Shown here in pieces: positions 32,708 through 44,790 of a stretch of DNA of 64,000 nt. The notes beneath the pieces are model-generated. The model did no database searches, was not told the origin of the DNA, and saw nothing but the letters and a program-made list of their open reading frames with translations. Position 1 is the stretch's first letter. Every line of letters starts with the position of its first letter. Position numbers and translations under genes: made by a program. The DNA is from Hanleya hanleyi. Its lineage: Eukaryota > Mollusca > Polyplacophora > Lepidopleurida > Hanleyidae. The stretch spans positions 62,001 to 126,000 of the forward strand of contig JAVTVY010047861.1 of assembly GCA_036873755.1 (NCBI GenBank). The letters run 5' to 3'.

Positions 32708-32932
32708 CTTGGAACATTTGGAACATCATGATGTCTTGCCGGCATCATTGAAAACTGTTGACCGCTTCTCTCTTGCAGGAAACAAGCCTATGTTTATGTA
32801 TACTTTTGTCTTTTTGAATTTGGTGCTAATACTGTTATATGGAAATGGAATAGGTCTTTGGATTATGGACGCGGATATTCTCTAATGGACGACGGCTGGA
32901 TTATGAATGACGGACTAGACGCTTGTAATTGT
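32708..32932 (+). mobile_element. 5'-truncated 3' end of the YIDD retroelement, inserted in gypsy RT
   Basis: This is the reverse complement of 53044-53250 with high similarity: GGAACATCATGATGTCTTGC, TGACCGCTTCTCTCTTGCAG and GACGGACTAGACGCTTGTAA. It sits exactly between two adjacent conserved blocks of the gypsy RT (the motif ending GSSG and the PVVLVR motif). 5' truncation with a fixed 3' end fits target-primed insertion. Confidence 0.85.
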
Positions 32933-33223
32933 CCAGTGGTACTTGTAAGATAGAAAGATTATAGATTACTAAATCAGGTGTCTAAACTAGATAACGATTA
33001 GAGATGAGTACCCTTTCCCGCGAATCGACGACTCGCTTGATGCCCTAGCAAATTTATCCTGTTTGCATTGCGAGTAACTTTCTTGAGGCATGTTGTTAGC
33101 AGAAAGGGTATCAGCCCATGTCTTGCCACACTTCCAGCTGTCCAGGAGTGACCGTCCGACAAGCGCTACAGAGGTGCGCATTTTCTTAAGTCTTGCAGCT
33201 TGTGAAATCATTTAACCAAAATA

Positions 33224-33382
33224 CATTTATGACAGACACTTTGTAATGCGGACGGATCACAGTGCTTTAAGGTGAGTGATGCAATTCAAGGAACCGGACG
33301 GGCTGTCCTGTCCGCGTATGATAGCGAGGTCAAACACAGACTCGTTTGACTAAATTGCAACGCAGATGCTTTATCAATGCAA
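33224..33382 (+). pseudogene. Gypsy RNase H remnant
   Basis: One frame gives FVMRTDHSALR-type sequence (MRTDHSALR at about 33245-33271), followed by FKEPDGL in the same phase. Another frame reads NADALSMQ at about 33359-33382. These are the T/R-TDH-AL, F-K-P-G and NADALSR blocks of gypsy RNase H. A frameshift separates them. Confidence 0.75.
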
Positions 33383-33699
33383 GAGGGCAATGCAAGAGAG
33401 AGCGATACGAATGCCATCAGCTGGCGACAAAAGTAACCATGCCGTTGTCATAAGCCTTTGTACGTCCCGGCGAGGCACAAGAAGAGCACCCGTGTATAAA
33501 TCAGATAAAACTGTGACTTCCAAGATGAAATAAAGACCGACTTGGACTGTTGTGTCTCCAATGGGACCTGAGATCAAGTCAAACTAGGCTCAATGTGAGA
33601 CGTGTGCAAACGACGAACTTTTGTATCGGAAACGGCTTGAAGAGAATAGTCCATACCAGACCAACTGATACTACCACACTCTCTAAGCCAGGCAGTTTT

Positions 33700-33995
33700 A
33701 GCACAAGTGAGTGAATATGATTTACCGTCGCTTTCAACACTATTTCAGTTATATCACGACGTTTGGTTTCTATTCATTTTCACACCTGGAAACCATTCGG
33801 GTAGAGTCCTATTCCTTTTAACGCCCGGGGTGGAGTCCTAGTCCGTTTCTCACCCGGGAACCCCACGGGTGCCCCAGTTAGTCGCCTCTTACAACAAGCT
33901 CTCTGAGGAGCTGAGGAGTCTTACCATGACCTAGAGTGTGGAAAACGACACCCCAGGTCAATCCCCGGGAGCCTCACGGGGCGTTTTATCACAAG
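33700..33995 (+). mobile_element. Gastropod SINE-like copy 1, inserted between gypsy RNase H and integrase
   Basis: It begins GTGAGTGAATATGATTTACC, continues GTCGCTTTCAACACTATTTC and ATATCACGACG, has repeated CACCCGGGAACCCCACGGG-type hairpins, and includes GTTAGTCGCCTCTTACAACA near its end. Related copies lie at 47508, 49799 and 54275. Confidence 0.75.
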
Positions 33996-34041
33996 TTAAG
34001 ATTCGCCTCTACCAAGACCCAAAGTAAAGTGCACCAACAAT

Positions 34042-34850
34042 TCAACTGGTGCGGGTTGCGGATGTGGTGAAAGTCCTTTGTGATAAGCGCAAAGAAGAAC
34101 CCAAGTGAAAAACGCCGTCGCGCCCCCATACTGGGACTGAAATACCGATGTACAGGATCGCCATGGATTTATTGCAACCGTTATCAAAACAGACAGATGG
34201 GAAAACAAGAGTATTGTGAAAAGTGGGCGGAGGGTCACACCTGGCCCAATATGGAGACCGCAATGGTAGACAATATATTGGTGAATGGGGTGATTTGTCG
34301 TTTTGGAACCCCAAGGATCATATCTACTGACCAAGGAAGCCAGTGTGCATCTCTACTTATGGGCTACCTTTGCAGCATTTGCATATGCACAAAATGGCAC
34401 AAAACGCACTGCTTACCCCTGATCCGATGGAATGGTAGAGCGGATGAACAGAACACTGGTGCATATGCTGACTACGCATGTGACGGCTAACCAGATATAT
34501 ACGAATTTACAACTCGTATGACTGGCATATCTTTCTACCGAACACGAATCCACCTAGTTCTCGTCGAATTATTTGATGATGGACCGTGAGGTAACTTCAC
34601 CAGATGAATTGCAGACGGGTTTGCCCCCAGAATGATATGATACAAATCTCAACCGGAGAAGATACAACGTCGGCTCTATACGCCACAATGTCGGAAGGGT
34701 AGGTCGCACAAACTACAAAAATGATGGACTGGAAATTGAAAATACTCAATCCGTACAGCGATGCGACATACAGGATAGAATGGAGGAAGAAGACGAAAGT
34801 CCTAGATCGAATTTGAACAGAATACAGCACACAAGACTGTGTTTGAGCCC
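34042..34850 (+). pseudogene. Gypsy integrase remnant
   Basis: Blocks in order: a degenerate zinc-site tail (VADVVKVLCDKRKEEPK); IPMYRIAMDLLQPL at about 34143-34184, carrying the first catalytic Asp; KWAEGHTWPNMETA; RFGTPRIISTDQGSQ at 34297-34341, carrying the second Asp; ERMNRTLVHML at about 34437-34469 in a shifted frame, carrying the third acidic residue (Glu); MMDREVTSPDELQTGLPPE at about 34573-34629; and ATYRIEWRKKTKVLDRI near 34764-34814, like the C-terminal block. At least three frame changes and several stops make it non-functional. Confidence 0.8.
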
Positions 34851-35147
34851 GCTATGAAGTATGCAGCAAGCGATCCTCTCATTCGGTCGTGAGGCGACTA
34901 CCACAAAGTAACAATTACGCCAAGCGCCTGGTCACCTCGACGAGTCGGTTTCTTGGATGAGCTCATTAAGCAAATCCAATAGCCGGCCGAACGTGCAGAG
35001 CTTCATGAATTTCAGCGACTTTCATGTGTATCACCTTCTCCCCGAAAACATAACGCAGACCCAGAAAAGGTAGACGGTCATTTCGAGCCTGACAGCGAGA
35101 TGGCGAGGGTGGAATCTGTCTTCTGAAAACAAGAAGCTACAAGTAAA

Positions 35148-35216
35148 TGCCCAATTTGCTCGGAGATATTTAACACTTCCGAAGAAGCAAGCTGAAACAT
35201 GATTGCGCATTGTTAG
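35148..35216 (+). pseudogene. Possible C2H2 zinc-finger remnant downstream of integrase
   Basis: The frame reads KCPICSEIFNTSEEAS, a stop, then NMIAHC: Cys-x2-Cys and a His at roughly the right distance. Some molluscan gypsy polyproteins end in such fingers. Weak evidence. Confidence 0.3.
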
Positions 35217-35599
35217 TTACAGCTGTGATCAATTAACTGGCATATGTCGGAATATGGCGAGCAAACATACCACTCATCTTCAAAGAATCCGAAGCCCAAA
35301 GAAGAGGACAGACAGAGGAGGCTCCCCTTGGAAAATCCACTCAATCAAATACGGATGAGGTTCCCCTCAAGAAGCACAGAACAAGAAACTATCCCCGTGG
35401 TGCTCCTATCATTCTGGAAGATAAGAGATTCGCCAATTGCCAACCTGTCTAAGATTGAGAGTTGAAAGATTCGCATTGTATCACCAGCCGCTACCATGGG
35501 TCAATTTCAGAATGCCACATGGTGAATAACACAAACCTAGCGACGGTGGAACAATGGACCATGCAAGAAAAGTGAACCCAGTGTAACGGAGACCACACA

Positions 35600-36040
35600 A
35601 GACTGTTGAATGAAATGAGAAGGACTCAACTAATTTCGGAATCGAGCTAATTTTGAAGAACTATGCGGAATATTGTTAGCCGTGACCGAGCCAGTCCCGA
35701 CGACGAGTATTATAAAAGGCGTGGGCAATGATATGACTAAATCACAAATAATATAATGAAAGAATATAATGAAAGAATGTTATTTTTTCATATCTGTTTG
35801 AATTTCATGCAAAATAAATGATTATCGTTCTTTGCCAGTAGATGGCACTGTAAACTCATTGTAAAGCACTGTAAACTCCTCGTATACTTTACCCCTATAA
35901 ATTGGTAATCACGAAACCCATGCTAAATAATATAATGACCGATCATATGAGTGTTTTAATGGCTCGAGCAGAACTCTCCTCGATCTAGGTCCTGAAGGAC
36001 ATGGGGATTCTAACCTGAATAACAGTCTAAATAGGGCTGT
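35600..36040 (+). repeat. Putative 3' LTR of the gypsy element
   Basis: A TATA box (TTATAAAAGG, about 35711-35720) is followed about 100 nt later by AATAAA (about 35814), as in an LTR U3-R. AATATAATGAAAGA is directly repeated at about 35750-35775. No matching 5' LTR is seen in the window, so the limits are guesses. Confidence 0.3.
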
Positions 36041-37750
36041 TTTGTTATTGTGTTTCCTGGTGTGTACTGGAGCATCGGATTGAAGAACTGAAAATTCTGA
36101 GGCGACAAAGTGCTATCCTCACGTTATGGGAGCGTAGGTTGTGTGAGCACCCGCCAAGTGAGCATACGCTGGGTTGGCGCTCGCCAATAACCAATCCTGC
36201 CCCCTTGCGTTCGCCAGTTGTCCAACGCATTTCGGCGAGATTGTTGTTTTACTGTTGTAATTTGCAGTTAATGAAACAATATATATTGTAGCAAGTGCGT
36301 TGCGCGTTGGTTACCAATCGTTGGATCTATGTGTAGACTTAGATGGCGAGTCTATCAAAATAGGCTCGCATTTCTGGCAGACTCTTTCAACTTATAAGGC
36401 TCCATAACAAAACGAAGGGCCGCAACACTTGCAAAAATCACAAGGTCCACATAATAACACACAGCGCAAAGCTACATTATATTGTCTACCATTCAATACT
36501 CCGTAGCCGAGATACGACCTATTGACAAGAACTTGTAAAACGATAATATTAATGACGTGACCATGTTCAGAAATGTAGATTATTTATCGCGAATGAACAG
36601 ACAATCAGTGAAATAGTCTACTGTTTTTGGAATCTACGGAACGGTATTCACAAAGATAATGTATCGTGCTGTATCAAGATACGTAAAGGCTGATGCAACT
36701 ACTTGTTCAATAGGGTTCATGTACACATATAATGAAAGAATAAGTCACACGGAGTTGAGTTGATAAGTATGAAGAGGGTAGACATTGTTTAATAAGAATG
36801 TCTGGCTTCTCCGTGTGTGTTTTCATGCGAAGCGTACAGGGAGTACTTGAAAGGAGATTTAAGGTGAATTTTTAGGCGACTAATAATCAAATGGAGCTGA
36901 ACGTTATTATCATCATTCTTAATAACTCCAAAAGGTGACAGCAACGAGCGAATGTTCCCATTTAAGGGAGTAGGGGACGGTCATGTCCAGGGGCTATAAC
37001 ATGGAGATTTTTAGAATTATTCAGAAAGGGCTGAATTTTCTAACAATAGTAAGTCTATCCGGACACCCAGCATTATGATAAAAGTAAAGAAAACATTGAT
37101 ATCTGCTACAACAGAACCATTTATACATATTTATTCATCAAAGTGAAATATGTCCGATGAAAAGGTTGGCCGTCCATATTCAATGTTCGGGCGGCAAAGT
37201 ATGCACCTGGTGCGGCCCATTAACTCACAGCAATTAATTCCTAAAAAAGGCAGCCTTACAAATGCCTTTAAGATCCCCAAGAATATTTTCCTAATTCCTC
37301 ACCCCCCTAGCCCCCCCCCTTTTCGGATAGGGATTGAAAGGCTTCATTTATCAGATACACTGCTTCCATTGAAAACAAATATGGTGACCCCCATTTATAT
37401 TTTGCAAGAATTATATAAATTATATTTCATGGTAAATTAAAGAACATGTGATCTTGGGAAATAAGTCTAATGAGCTTTAAACGTGAAAACAGGCTCTATT
37501 CACTGCTAATCCAATTATACAGGGTACAAACACAAAATTACGCAATATTTCGGCAAATATTAGGGTGATTCACTGTTTTCATTTCACGATTTGTCTTATA
37601 TCTTAGAATAACAATTAAGTTATTACTTAAAGTTCAAGCAGATTCTCAGTTTTAGAAGTGAACGTGATCTACTCCGTTATATGATTATCATCACAACATT
37701 GCCAGTTTGGTCAACGAAGTCACATGTTTCAAATCCAATCATGGATTGAG
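36041..37750. other. No gene recognised
   Basis: One C-rich tract at about 37302-37319. Open frames up to 96 codons have no family resemblance. Confidence 0.4.
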
Positions 37751-37754
37751 GCAG

Positions 37755-38265
37755 CGGGTCCAACCTGTAACCATCTCGGTCATCTATACGCGGCAAGACT
37801 GACCCTGGGATCGTGTGTATCCATGTTCAGCCTACTTTCGGCAACTGCAGGAAGGAATTTCCATAATCAATACCACGTGACTTCGTCAGCCAATCAGCTA
37901 AAGTCTACCGACGTAACCCCAACGTAACTCGCCATTTTCGAGTCATGTGATGAACTAAATGTTCAAAATTTCAGATCCACCACACCTCTTGGATGATACA
38001 AAAGTTATACATACCTATATATTTTGTAAGCCCAGGCAATATCTGTTTCAGAAGTGGTATGAAAACCTGTAGTTTATCAGATTTCTCGGGTCTGTTCTCC
38101 GCCGGATGAAGGCCGAACAGAATCCGGTAAAGTACTGGATATCGCTCCGCGATAATGGAGACACACGATTCGCAAGCCATCTTATGGATGGCGAAGTGAA
38201 CGCAAATGGCAGCGGGTCGTCAGGCAGGTTCGAACGACCCCCAATTTGAACCGGTGTGGACGCCA
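37755..38265 (-). repeat. Dispersed repeat, copy B (empty site for the Harbinger MITE)
   Basis: This is the reverse complement of copy A (11270-12080) without the MITE. On the minus strand the frame starting MACESCVSIIAERYPVLYRI runs 69 codons (38180-37971) and is followed by a CCAAT/CACGTG-containing stretch. Confidence 0.8.
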
Positions 38266-41200
38266 ATAATGCCTGGTGGCTACGAGTGTCCGGCTCTTAT
38301 CTTTTAACCCATCAGCAACAGTTTTCTCAACATAGGAGATAAGTGTCCGTCCTTAGTTGCAATAGAAATGGATATGGAAAGTATATGTCATAGCATGTAA
38401 ATTTCATATCTCTCTTTTTATTAATTTCTTTTTGTTATCTTCAGATGCCTCTTTCGAAATGTTTACTTATTAGGTTACCTACAATGACCTCAGTACCGTC
38501 ATGACTAAGTTTGATGACATTTCGACCAAAACTGTGACAGTACGAACGGGAATATAAAGGAACTCAGACGGTTACTAAACGTATAGTAAGATGATAAGGT
38601 CACTTGCTGCAACGTCGTGTGGCGACATGTCGCAACCTCCACTTTGTGCGGAAATGTCGCTTGCCGAATTGTCGCTTGTAGCAGATTCGACTCTTGAAAA
38701 TAGTGAAACTCTAAGGTGGCTACACAGGGGCGTCGAAGCACGTTTGAAAGTGGGGGCTGACCTCTATATCGGCCATGTTAAATGCTGGACTGGTGCTTTC
38801 TTAGATAGGACTTATAACATTGCAGTCTCAAAAAGTGGGGGGAGCTGTAGCCCCCCCCCCCTCCACCCTGCTACAGAGTCAAAGGCCGGAGGCAATATCA
38901 GAGCTAATGTCAATAAACGGGTAAAACAGATGATACCACTGGTCAACGATTGCATAACAGATATCCCCACTCTATCCTGATGCATTCTCGTGGCCATTCT
39001 CGCTTCTGCAGAAGCACGCGCCTGCATACCGGAGAGTTAGCGTTGGCATCGCTGTTACCTCGGCGACAATGTAGATTGCATATCCTTCGGTCAGATATAC
39101 CCATTGAATAAGAGGATATAACTCTGATAATGGGAGAATAGGCTGATATATCCGCTCCAGGTGCTATAGTAGACCAGCAGTATCTCACTGTGAGTCTAGT
39201 TCCCGGCATAGCTCTCCCTATGATTATATATGAAGAAATGTGTCCCACAAGATAAACTGAATCAGCGGAATACTTTCTAAAATACCGAGTTAAAAACGAG
39301 AGTAATACGCTTGAATACAATATTTGACACTCAGGAATATTTATGAGTGGTGGAAAAACATGCGCTTTCAGAATATATAAGCACTGATTTGGGGTACTGT
39401 AATAGGGACGGATACCCAAAGTGTAGCTCCGGTGGGGCCTTTTAGTATACAAAAGGTCTCAACGGAACTACCCAAAGTGATACATTCGTATTTCGAGAAG
39501 ATCAATAGAACCCGGAACGTGAAAGTGCTGTAAGAGAAGCCCAGGAATTCTGAAGGAATACAGTCCAACATACAATTGTGTTTTCAGTCTTTCAGGTTTA
39601 CTACAAAGATGATTGAATTATATTATATAAAGGTGCACATCCACAGCAACCACCATGGATTCACCTCAGATCAACAACATTCTATCTCATAATTCAAGAA
39701 GCCTGGGAATTCAAAAAGATCATACCTGAAAATTCAAGACAAATCACTTGGACATGTGACTTGTATCAAATCACAAGAACTATAAAACTTCTACCAGAAT
39801 TTAGGCGTAACTCTCCCGGCAAACGTTACACGAAATGTACCATAGCTAAACCAACATCGCTGTTCAGTACAATACTTCGAATCGAGACAGCTGGTCACGA
39901 AGGAGGCAATGTGCTTACCTGTACGCTCCAAGGCGGTTGGTCTGTTGGTCTTTCCTTCAGCATGTCTGCAGAATTCTAACCAAGCGGCAGGTTAACTGGC
40001 ACACAATATACCGATACTTGAACAGGCATATAACCAACAACAATTTACACTGGAATTTCCAGTACAGCACACTCTTCAGAGGACTCTATATGGTTCCTGT
40101 TTTACGGTCGATACTTGGTCTAACATTGAATTCCTGACATGAAATATGGACCTGTTTGAAGGACAGAACTGGGAGACTGAAAATCCGGTGGACGTCAGAT
40201 CCATGGAACCGTTTACTTCAATTATTTATAGCCTCAAGTCATGTCCGCAATCAACATTACTGAATATCAAACAATTATATATAGCAGTTGGAGTATACGA
40301 TTAGTATTGTTATAGCGATTCCAATATTCGATAATACCATGGTTATGATAAGCTCATACGAATGAAGTACAGTACAACCTGCTATCTCTGCTAGTCCGTG
40401 GTTCCAGTAAAAAACAAATGCATCAATACAGGTAGGCTATAATATTGGTTCAGACCCACTGTATTCGTTTCCCGGCAGGTGTAAATCAATAAAGCTGTAG
40501 AACGTGCCTCACTCTGCCATTACTCTAAATCCGTATATACCTCGTACCATGTTGAATTGAGACCATACTTGTGGCATCCTGAAAGCTATAGGATCAATAA
40601 AAGTCATATTAAGATTATATCACTTTGGTAACGGTTAAACTTAGTACAGGTGAGAAAACGGAACTTCTTACTAATGACATCCTCAGACACTAAAGGGCAA
40701 AATAAATTGCGCAAAACATACGTTGGGCCAGAATATGTCCGCTTGTTCCCAAATATCGAAAGTTACAGTCATATGAACATAACGTAATATCATTGTACCG
40801 GTAACATTTTTTTTCTGATCCACGTTACCTTTTGCCATTCGCACCTTGAAAGGAGTTAATGAAAACTCGTGTGAAACACGGGCAGAGCATTTCCCCCAAA
40901 TATATGTGTGGACCATAATCTGATACACATGGAGCAATGATCTTTAATTGCATGGGAGAATAACTGTTCGAAAAATAACTTTGTAAGTCAGACTTGAATT
41001 CCTACATGTAAGTGAATTCTCACCCAGTTTTGGCCAACATTATTGGGTCATTGTTATTGTATCTGAATCCAGGAGAAGAAAACTTCACGGACAAAAAGCC
41101 CTACGGGTCCCTAAAAATTCTAAATTAACTTATAATTTTATTACGTTGTATAGATTTTGTTGTGATTTTTGAATTGACAATAAAAAAAGACATATTTCCA

Positions 41201-43535
41201 TACGATTATCAAATTTTCTTAATTGCTATTATCGGGGGATAATGTTAAAGTTTTCTCACTATTTTTTTACCAATGTATTAATCAAATTTTAATGTTGAGC
41301 CTTCCTATTTAGTATGTGTGGCTTATCCAAATATTGAATTCAATACGAATGAAACAAAAATATATATATATATATAAAACACTTCTATTTAACGTTTGAA
41401 CAATACTACAGGAAGCATTTATTCAAACAAGAATGGTTCGGAGGAACTGATAAACCAACAGTACTGGTATACTTGTCCTCGTTAGTCCTCTTCACAACTA
41501 CATGTAGAACCGAACATTACCAGTATTGGCTACAGATAGTCCGACATTGGGTCTAGGATCAAAAGTCTGGTATTTGATTTTTGTATTGACAATATAGAAG
41601 TTTGAAAATGTCAAGATACAAGGCATACCGAAGTTGATCAGTTGGTTCTCAAGCCATAGTTAGTTATTTTTACAGTAAACATGTATATCATGCCTAATAG
41701 ATTTGGTTCCTTTCTACTGGGGCTTTTGTTCATGGGGCTTTTTGCCCAGATCCCATTATATTTGGCATGGTATCAGTCTTGAAACTGTGGCAACATCTCA
41801 ACCTGCAATAGATCTGAAATTTTGTTTCATTAATATATAAGGGTCTTCTAACTAAATATTAGACTGCTTTGTGGACTGCATTTTTATGAAAACTAATGAA
41901 ATATTGGTCAATTTTTGTTGTGCTAGATCTCAATATTGAGCAACTGAAATTGTCAAAAAGTTCTTATTTGAATAACAAATATGATGCCTGCATAGTGCCC
42001 AGCATTTAGTGTCCACACTGCTGTTTCTCAGTGAAAAATATTACCCAGAAAAGAGCACATCTATCAAGTAGTAATGAAAACCCTTTCATGAACTGAATAT
42101 TTTTGGAATAATAGGATCTCACAAATAGTTCAATTTTAGATGATTTTTCCAACATAAGTTTGAAAAATGAGCACTGCACGAGCTTTAGCAATTGCAGTGC
42201 CCAATTATACAAATGAGTGTGGAAAAGTCATCTAGAATTAACAAGAACGACAACTTTTTTATCATATAAATATACTTTATACTCTACTTACATGGATTGA
42301 AACTCTCCTTTTACCACCCATCATTGAGGCAAACGGTCAATATAGGTACATGTAAAGTGGAGTGGCAGATTCCATGAATGCACTGCTCCATGCACTGAAT
42401 GAAAAGAGCGATGTGTTCTGGTTTTATGAGTTCAGTCATTCATTGTGGTTTGGTCATGGGGCGAACAGTTTGCCGGATGACCTCTTCACATAGTGTTTAT
42501 CAATAGGAAAATTTGAAAAAATTGAGTAGTTTCATTTTAGTATTTTCTATACATGCTCGCCAATCTCAATGAGGACCACAATTTGGCGATAGCAATGTCG
42601 GTTATGCGAGCATTAAAGCAAACTTGATTTTTTACTTTCTAATAATTTAACCCCCCCCCCCCCCCCCGATCAAAAAATTCAATCCTACTCAATTTTGGGA
42701 ACAAAATTAAATCGACTGTTCTAATAAATTTTATCACCCTCTAAAAATATTGAAATAACAAAGAAAGAATGGATTATCTCTTGACCTGAGACCTTCTTGT
42801 CAACTTGTTCCAATAAAGGAGGTGATCGCTTCAGATGGATATTTTTCCCTTCAGAGTCGCTCTCTGTTGCTCTATTGTCTCGCTCCGAGCCAGCCGGTAA
42901 ATTGTGACGTAATGCTCAGGTATTCCCCAACTCTTTGTCAGACAGGCGAGGCTAGTCTAATGGGAAATTCTGGTTCATATTCTCATACGGTCACCATTAG
43001 TATTTTCATGAACCACCCAGATATTTACGAACAATAATCAGTTATATTAATATATAAACCTACTCGAAAACTGAAAAATCACTGCCAAAAGTTGAGCGAA
43101 CAATAATTAAGGAAGTAACTGAAAAAAACACACAAAAAACCCCCAAAAACATATTGGCACATGCATAATCACTTGAGAAAGCAAGCGTCACCACTTGTTG
43201 AGGATCATTTCCTTAATAAAGGCCTTGATATAAGACAAGTTTAACCGTATAACTTTTCAATCAATAGTTACAACTTTCCGATGCCCTAAGACGAAATTAT
43301 ATATGTGTAACAATTAATTTTTTGCTAAGCTGGATCGTCAGAATATTCAAATACTGAACAAGTGGTCTGACTGTGTGTGTGGAGTTGTTTTTGTGCAAAT
43401 CTATTCACGAGTTATAATAAAATAAGGGATTATGTGCGTTAGGGGTTCGCCGTCTTTAGTTCACGTCACTATTGCACTTTAAAGTCCAAAATGAAGATGG
43501 GAGAAAAAAGGAAAAAAAAAAAAGAAGAAAAAAAA
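38266..43535. other. No gene recognised; simple repeats only
   Basis: Holds a GTCGC-rich stretch at 38605-38680 with inverted TGTCGC/GCGACA words, a C-run at about 38851-38860, a (TA)n at 41361-41377, and a poly-C of about 17 nt at 42651-42667. 40865-40925 matches a repeat at 20.05 kb. Open frames up to 169 codons (minus, 38943-39452) have no recognisable motif. Confidence 0.4.
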
Positions 43536-43537
43536 AA

Positions 43538-43619
43538 TCGTGGATTTGAGGGATTCGAACCTAAATGTTGGTTTTCTTTTAATCCGTAGTCCGACACTGT
43601 AACCCTTCGGCCAAGCAGC
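43538..43619 (-). pseudogene. tRNA-like pseudogene or SINE head
   Basis: On the minus strand a clean A-box-like TGGCCGAAGGG is followed about 45 nt later by a perfect B box (GGTTCGAATCC), then a long T tract that could end Pol III transcription. The T-stem pairs only at its two inner positions and the acceptor ends do not pair, so a working tRNA is unlikely. Spacing suggests a type II (Ser/Leu) ancestor. Confidence 0.45.
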
Positions 43620-43716
43620 TGTTACAATTATCAACATGAGGAATCATGTGCCGAATGGCGGTGAACTACACCCTTTCAGAGCATTACAAGCGTTTTGACA
43701 TATTTCAATATTATGA

Positions 43717-43818
43717 AAATATGACACCTTTAACCAAAACGATTCTTCAGTATCATTTTGGATCAAACCTACCGCATTTCGATATGTAAGACTCGTTTTG
43801 GTTAAAGGTGTCATATTT
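43717..43818. mobile_element. Tiny MITE, 102 bp, 26-bp terminal inverted repeats
   Basis: AAATATGACACCTTTAACCA at the left and TGGTTAAAGGTGTCATATTT at the right are exact reverse complements; the next six bases (AAACGA and TCGTTT) also pair. The interior is only about 50 bp. A related end occurs at about 27932. Confidence 0.85.
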
Positions 43819-44230
43819 TATATATGAAGGGAATTCCCTACAAGAATATCGCCAAAAATTGCAAAAACAAAAAAATGCTTATTTTCTAATACTCGTAATA
43901 TTTTTTTGACAAATCTCTTCTCGGTGAAAATTGAGAATATGAAAATTCAGTATTTTCTCTCTCAAGCTAATAGCTTTCAAAGTAAACGAGAGGAAAATAT
44001 ATTTTCGGTTTATAAACGCAACACACTAAGGAAAAAAATACGGTCAAACCGAACACCTCCTTTGATCACCCCAGATTTTATTGTGGGTCCATGATTGAAT
44101 TATTAGAGGGATGACCGAACGTACTGGCAAATGACAAGAGAACAGAAAAAGTGTGCTTTCAAGGGTAAAAACGTGGCATATGTGTAAAACAAATTATCCA
44201 ATATTCCAGCGATTTGCAGGTTGAGAGTAC

Positions 44231-44788
44231 AAAAGTGGCTACGAATAAAAGTTTTACTCGATAACTTATATTGATTATTTGAAGAATGAATCGCCAACGC
44301 TCTATCTTTTGATGAATATAAAAAAGTTTTTTCGTTCTAATTTTTCATACAAATGGCTTTAAAGAATCCCACCCCCATTATCTGCAGCCATCAGTGCGCT
44401 AAAGCTAGGGAATCGAGGAGACACAAGTCTCACAAAATTTTCGTGCATGTTTGCCCAGCAAGCCACCTTAATACGGAATTTGCATAATATCTCCGAATAT
44501 CATAAGTAGTATGCATCCTCCAAGTCGTGTAAAAGCAATATTTTAATAATGCCTTCTGGCAACCGGCAGTTATAGTTTTGCGGGAATAAGTGTGATGATT
44601 TTTAACACCCTGAAATTCTTGTCATGTATGGCTAAATGACGAAGCGTACTTGCTTGTTGAAATCATCGCACTTGTTCTCGCAAAACTATAACTGCCACTT
44701 GCCAGAAGACATTATTAAGATATTGCTTTTACATGACTTTTTCAAATAATAAGTTATCGAGTAAAGCTTTTATTTGTAGCCACCTTTT
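44231..44788. mobile_element. Two-tier foldback element, about 558 bp
   Basis: Outer arms: GTGGCTACGAATAAAAGTTT on the left (44235) against AAGCTTTTATTTGTAGCCAC on the right (ending about 44783), with ACTCGATAACTTA in both. Inner arms of about 80 bp at 44522-44600 and 44660-44739 share GTAAAAGCAATAT, CTTCTGGCAA and CAGTTATAGTTTTGCG. The roughly 240 bp between left outer and inner arms has no partner on the right. Confidence 0.8.
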
Positions 44789-44790
44789 TC

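Larger units (their letters stand above)
32440..33220 (+). pseudogene. Gypsy reverse transcriptase remnant, interrupted by later insertions
   Basis: Blocks in order: VVFAPTNDRLGSS (32470-32508, the pre-RT linker), HRPLRQQPQRV (about 32596-32628), NMLEQGVTGSSG (about 32672-32707), then after an insertion PVVLVR and KD (32933-32958), and YPFPRIDDSLDALA (33009-33050). Then at 33165-33194 a frame reads ATEVRIFLSL, the block that in the family follows the palm domain. Only about 115 nt separate the last two blocks, although in the family well over a hundred residues including the catalytic Asp pair lie between them. The catalytic centre is therefore deleted. A stop at 32559 falls in a foreign scrap. 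Confidence 0.8.
30928..36040 (+). mobile_element. Decayed Ty3/gypsy-type LTR retrotransposon
   Basis: Recognisable pol blocks occur in canonical order on the plus strand: protease (about 31015-31119), RT (32440-33220, interrupted), RNase H (33224-33382), integrase (34060-34830), and a possible 3' LTR with TATA and AATAAA (35600-36040). Frameshifts, stops, deletions and at least three later insertions break it: a minus-strand retroelement scrap at 32530-32590, a plus-strand 3' fragment at 32708-32932, and a SINE at 33700-33995. No 5' LTR or gag could be identified; a possible zinc-knuckle remnant near 30932 is too degenerate to call. Confidence 0.8.

Noticed and set aside
43538..43619. Functional tRNA gene
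   Set aside because: The A and B boxes are present, but T-stem and acceptor pairing fail, so it is listed only as a tRNA-like pseudogene.
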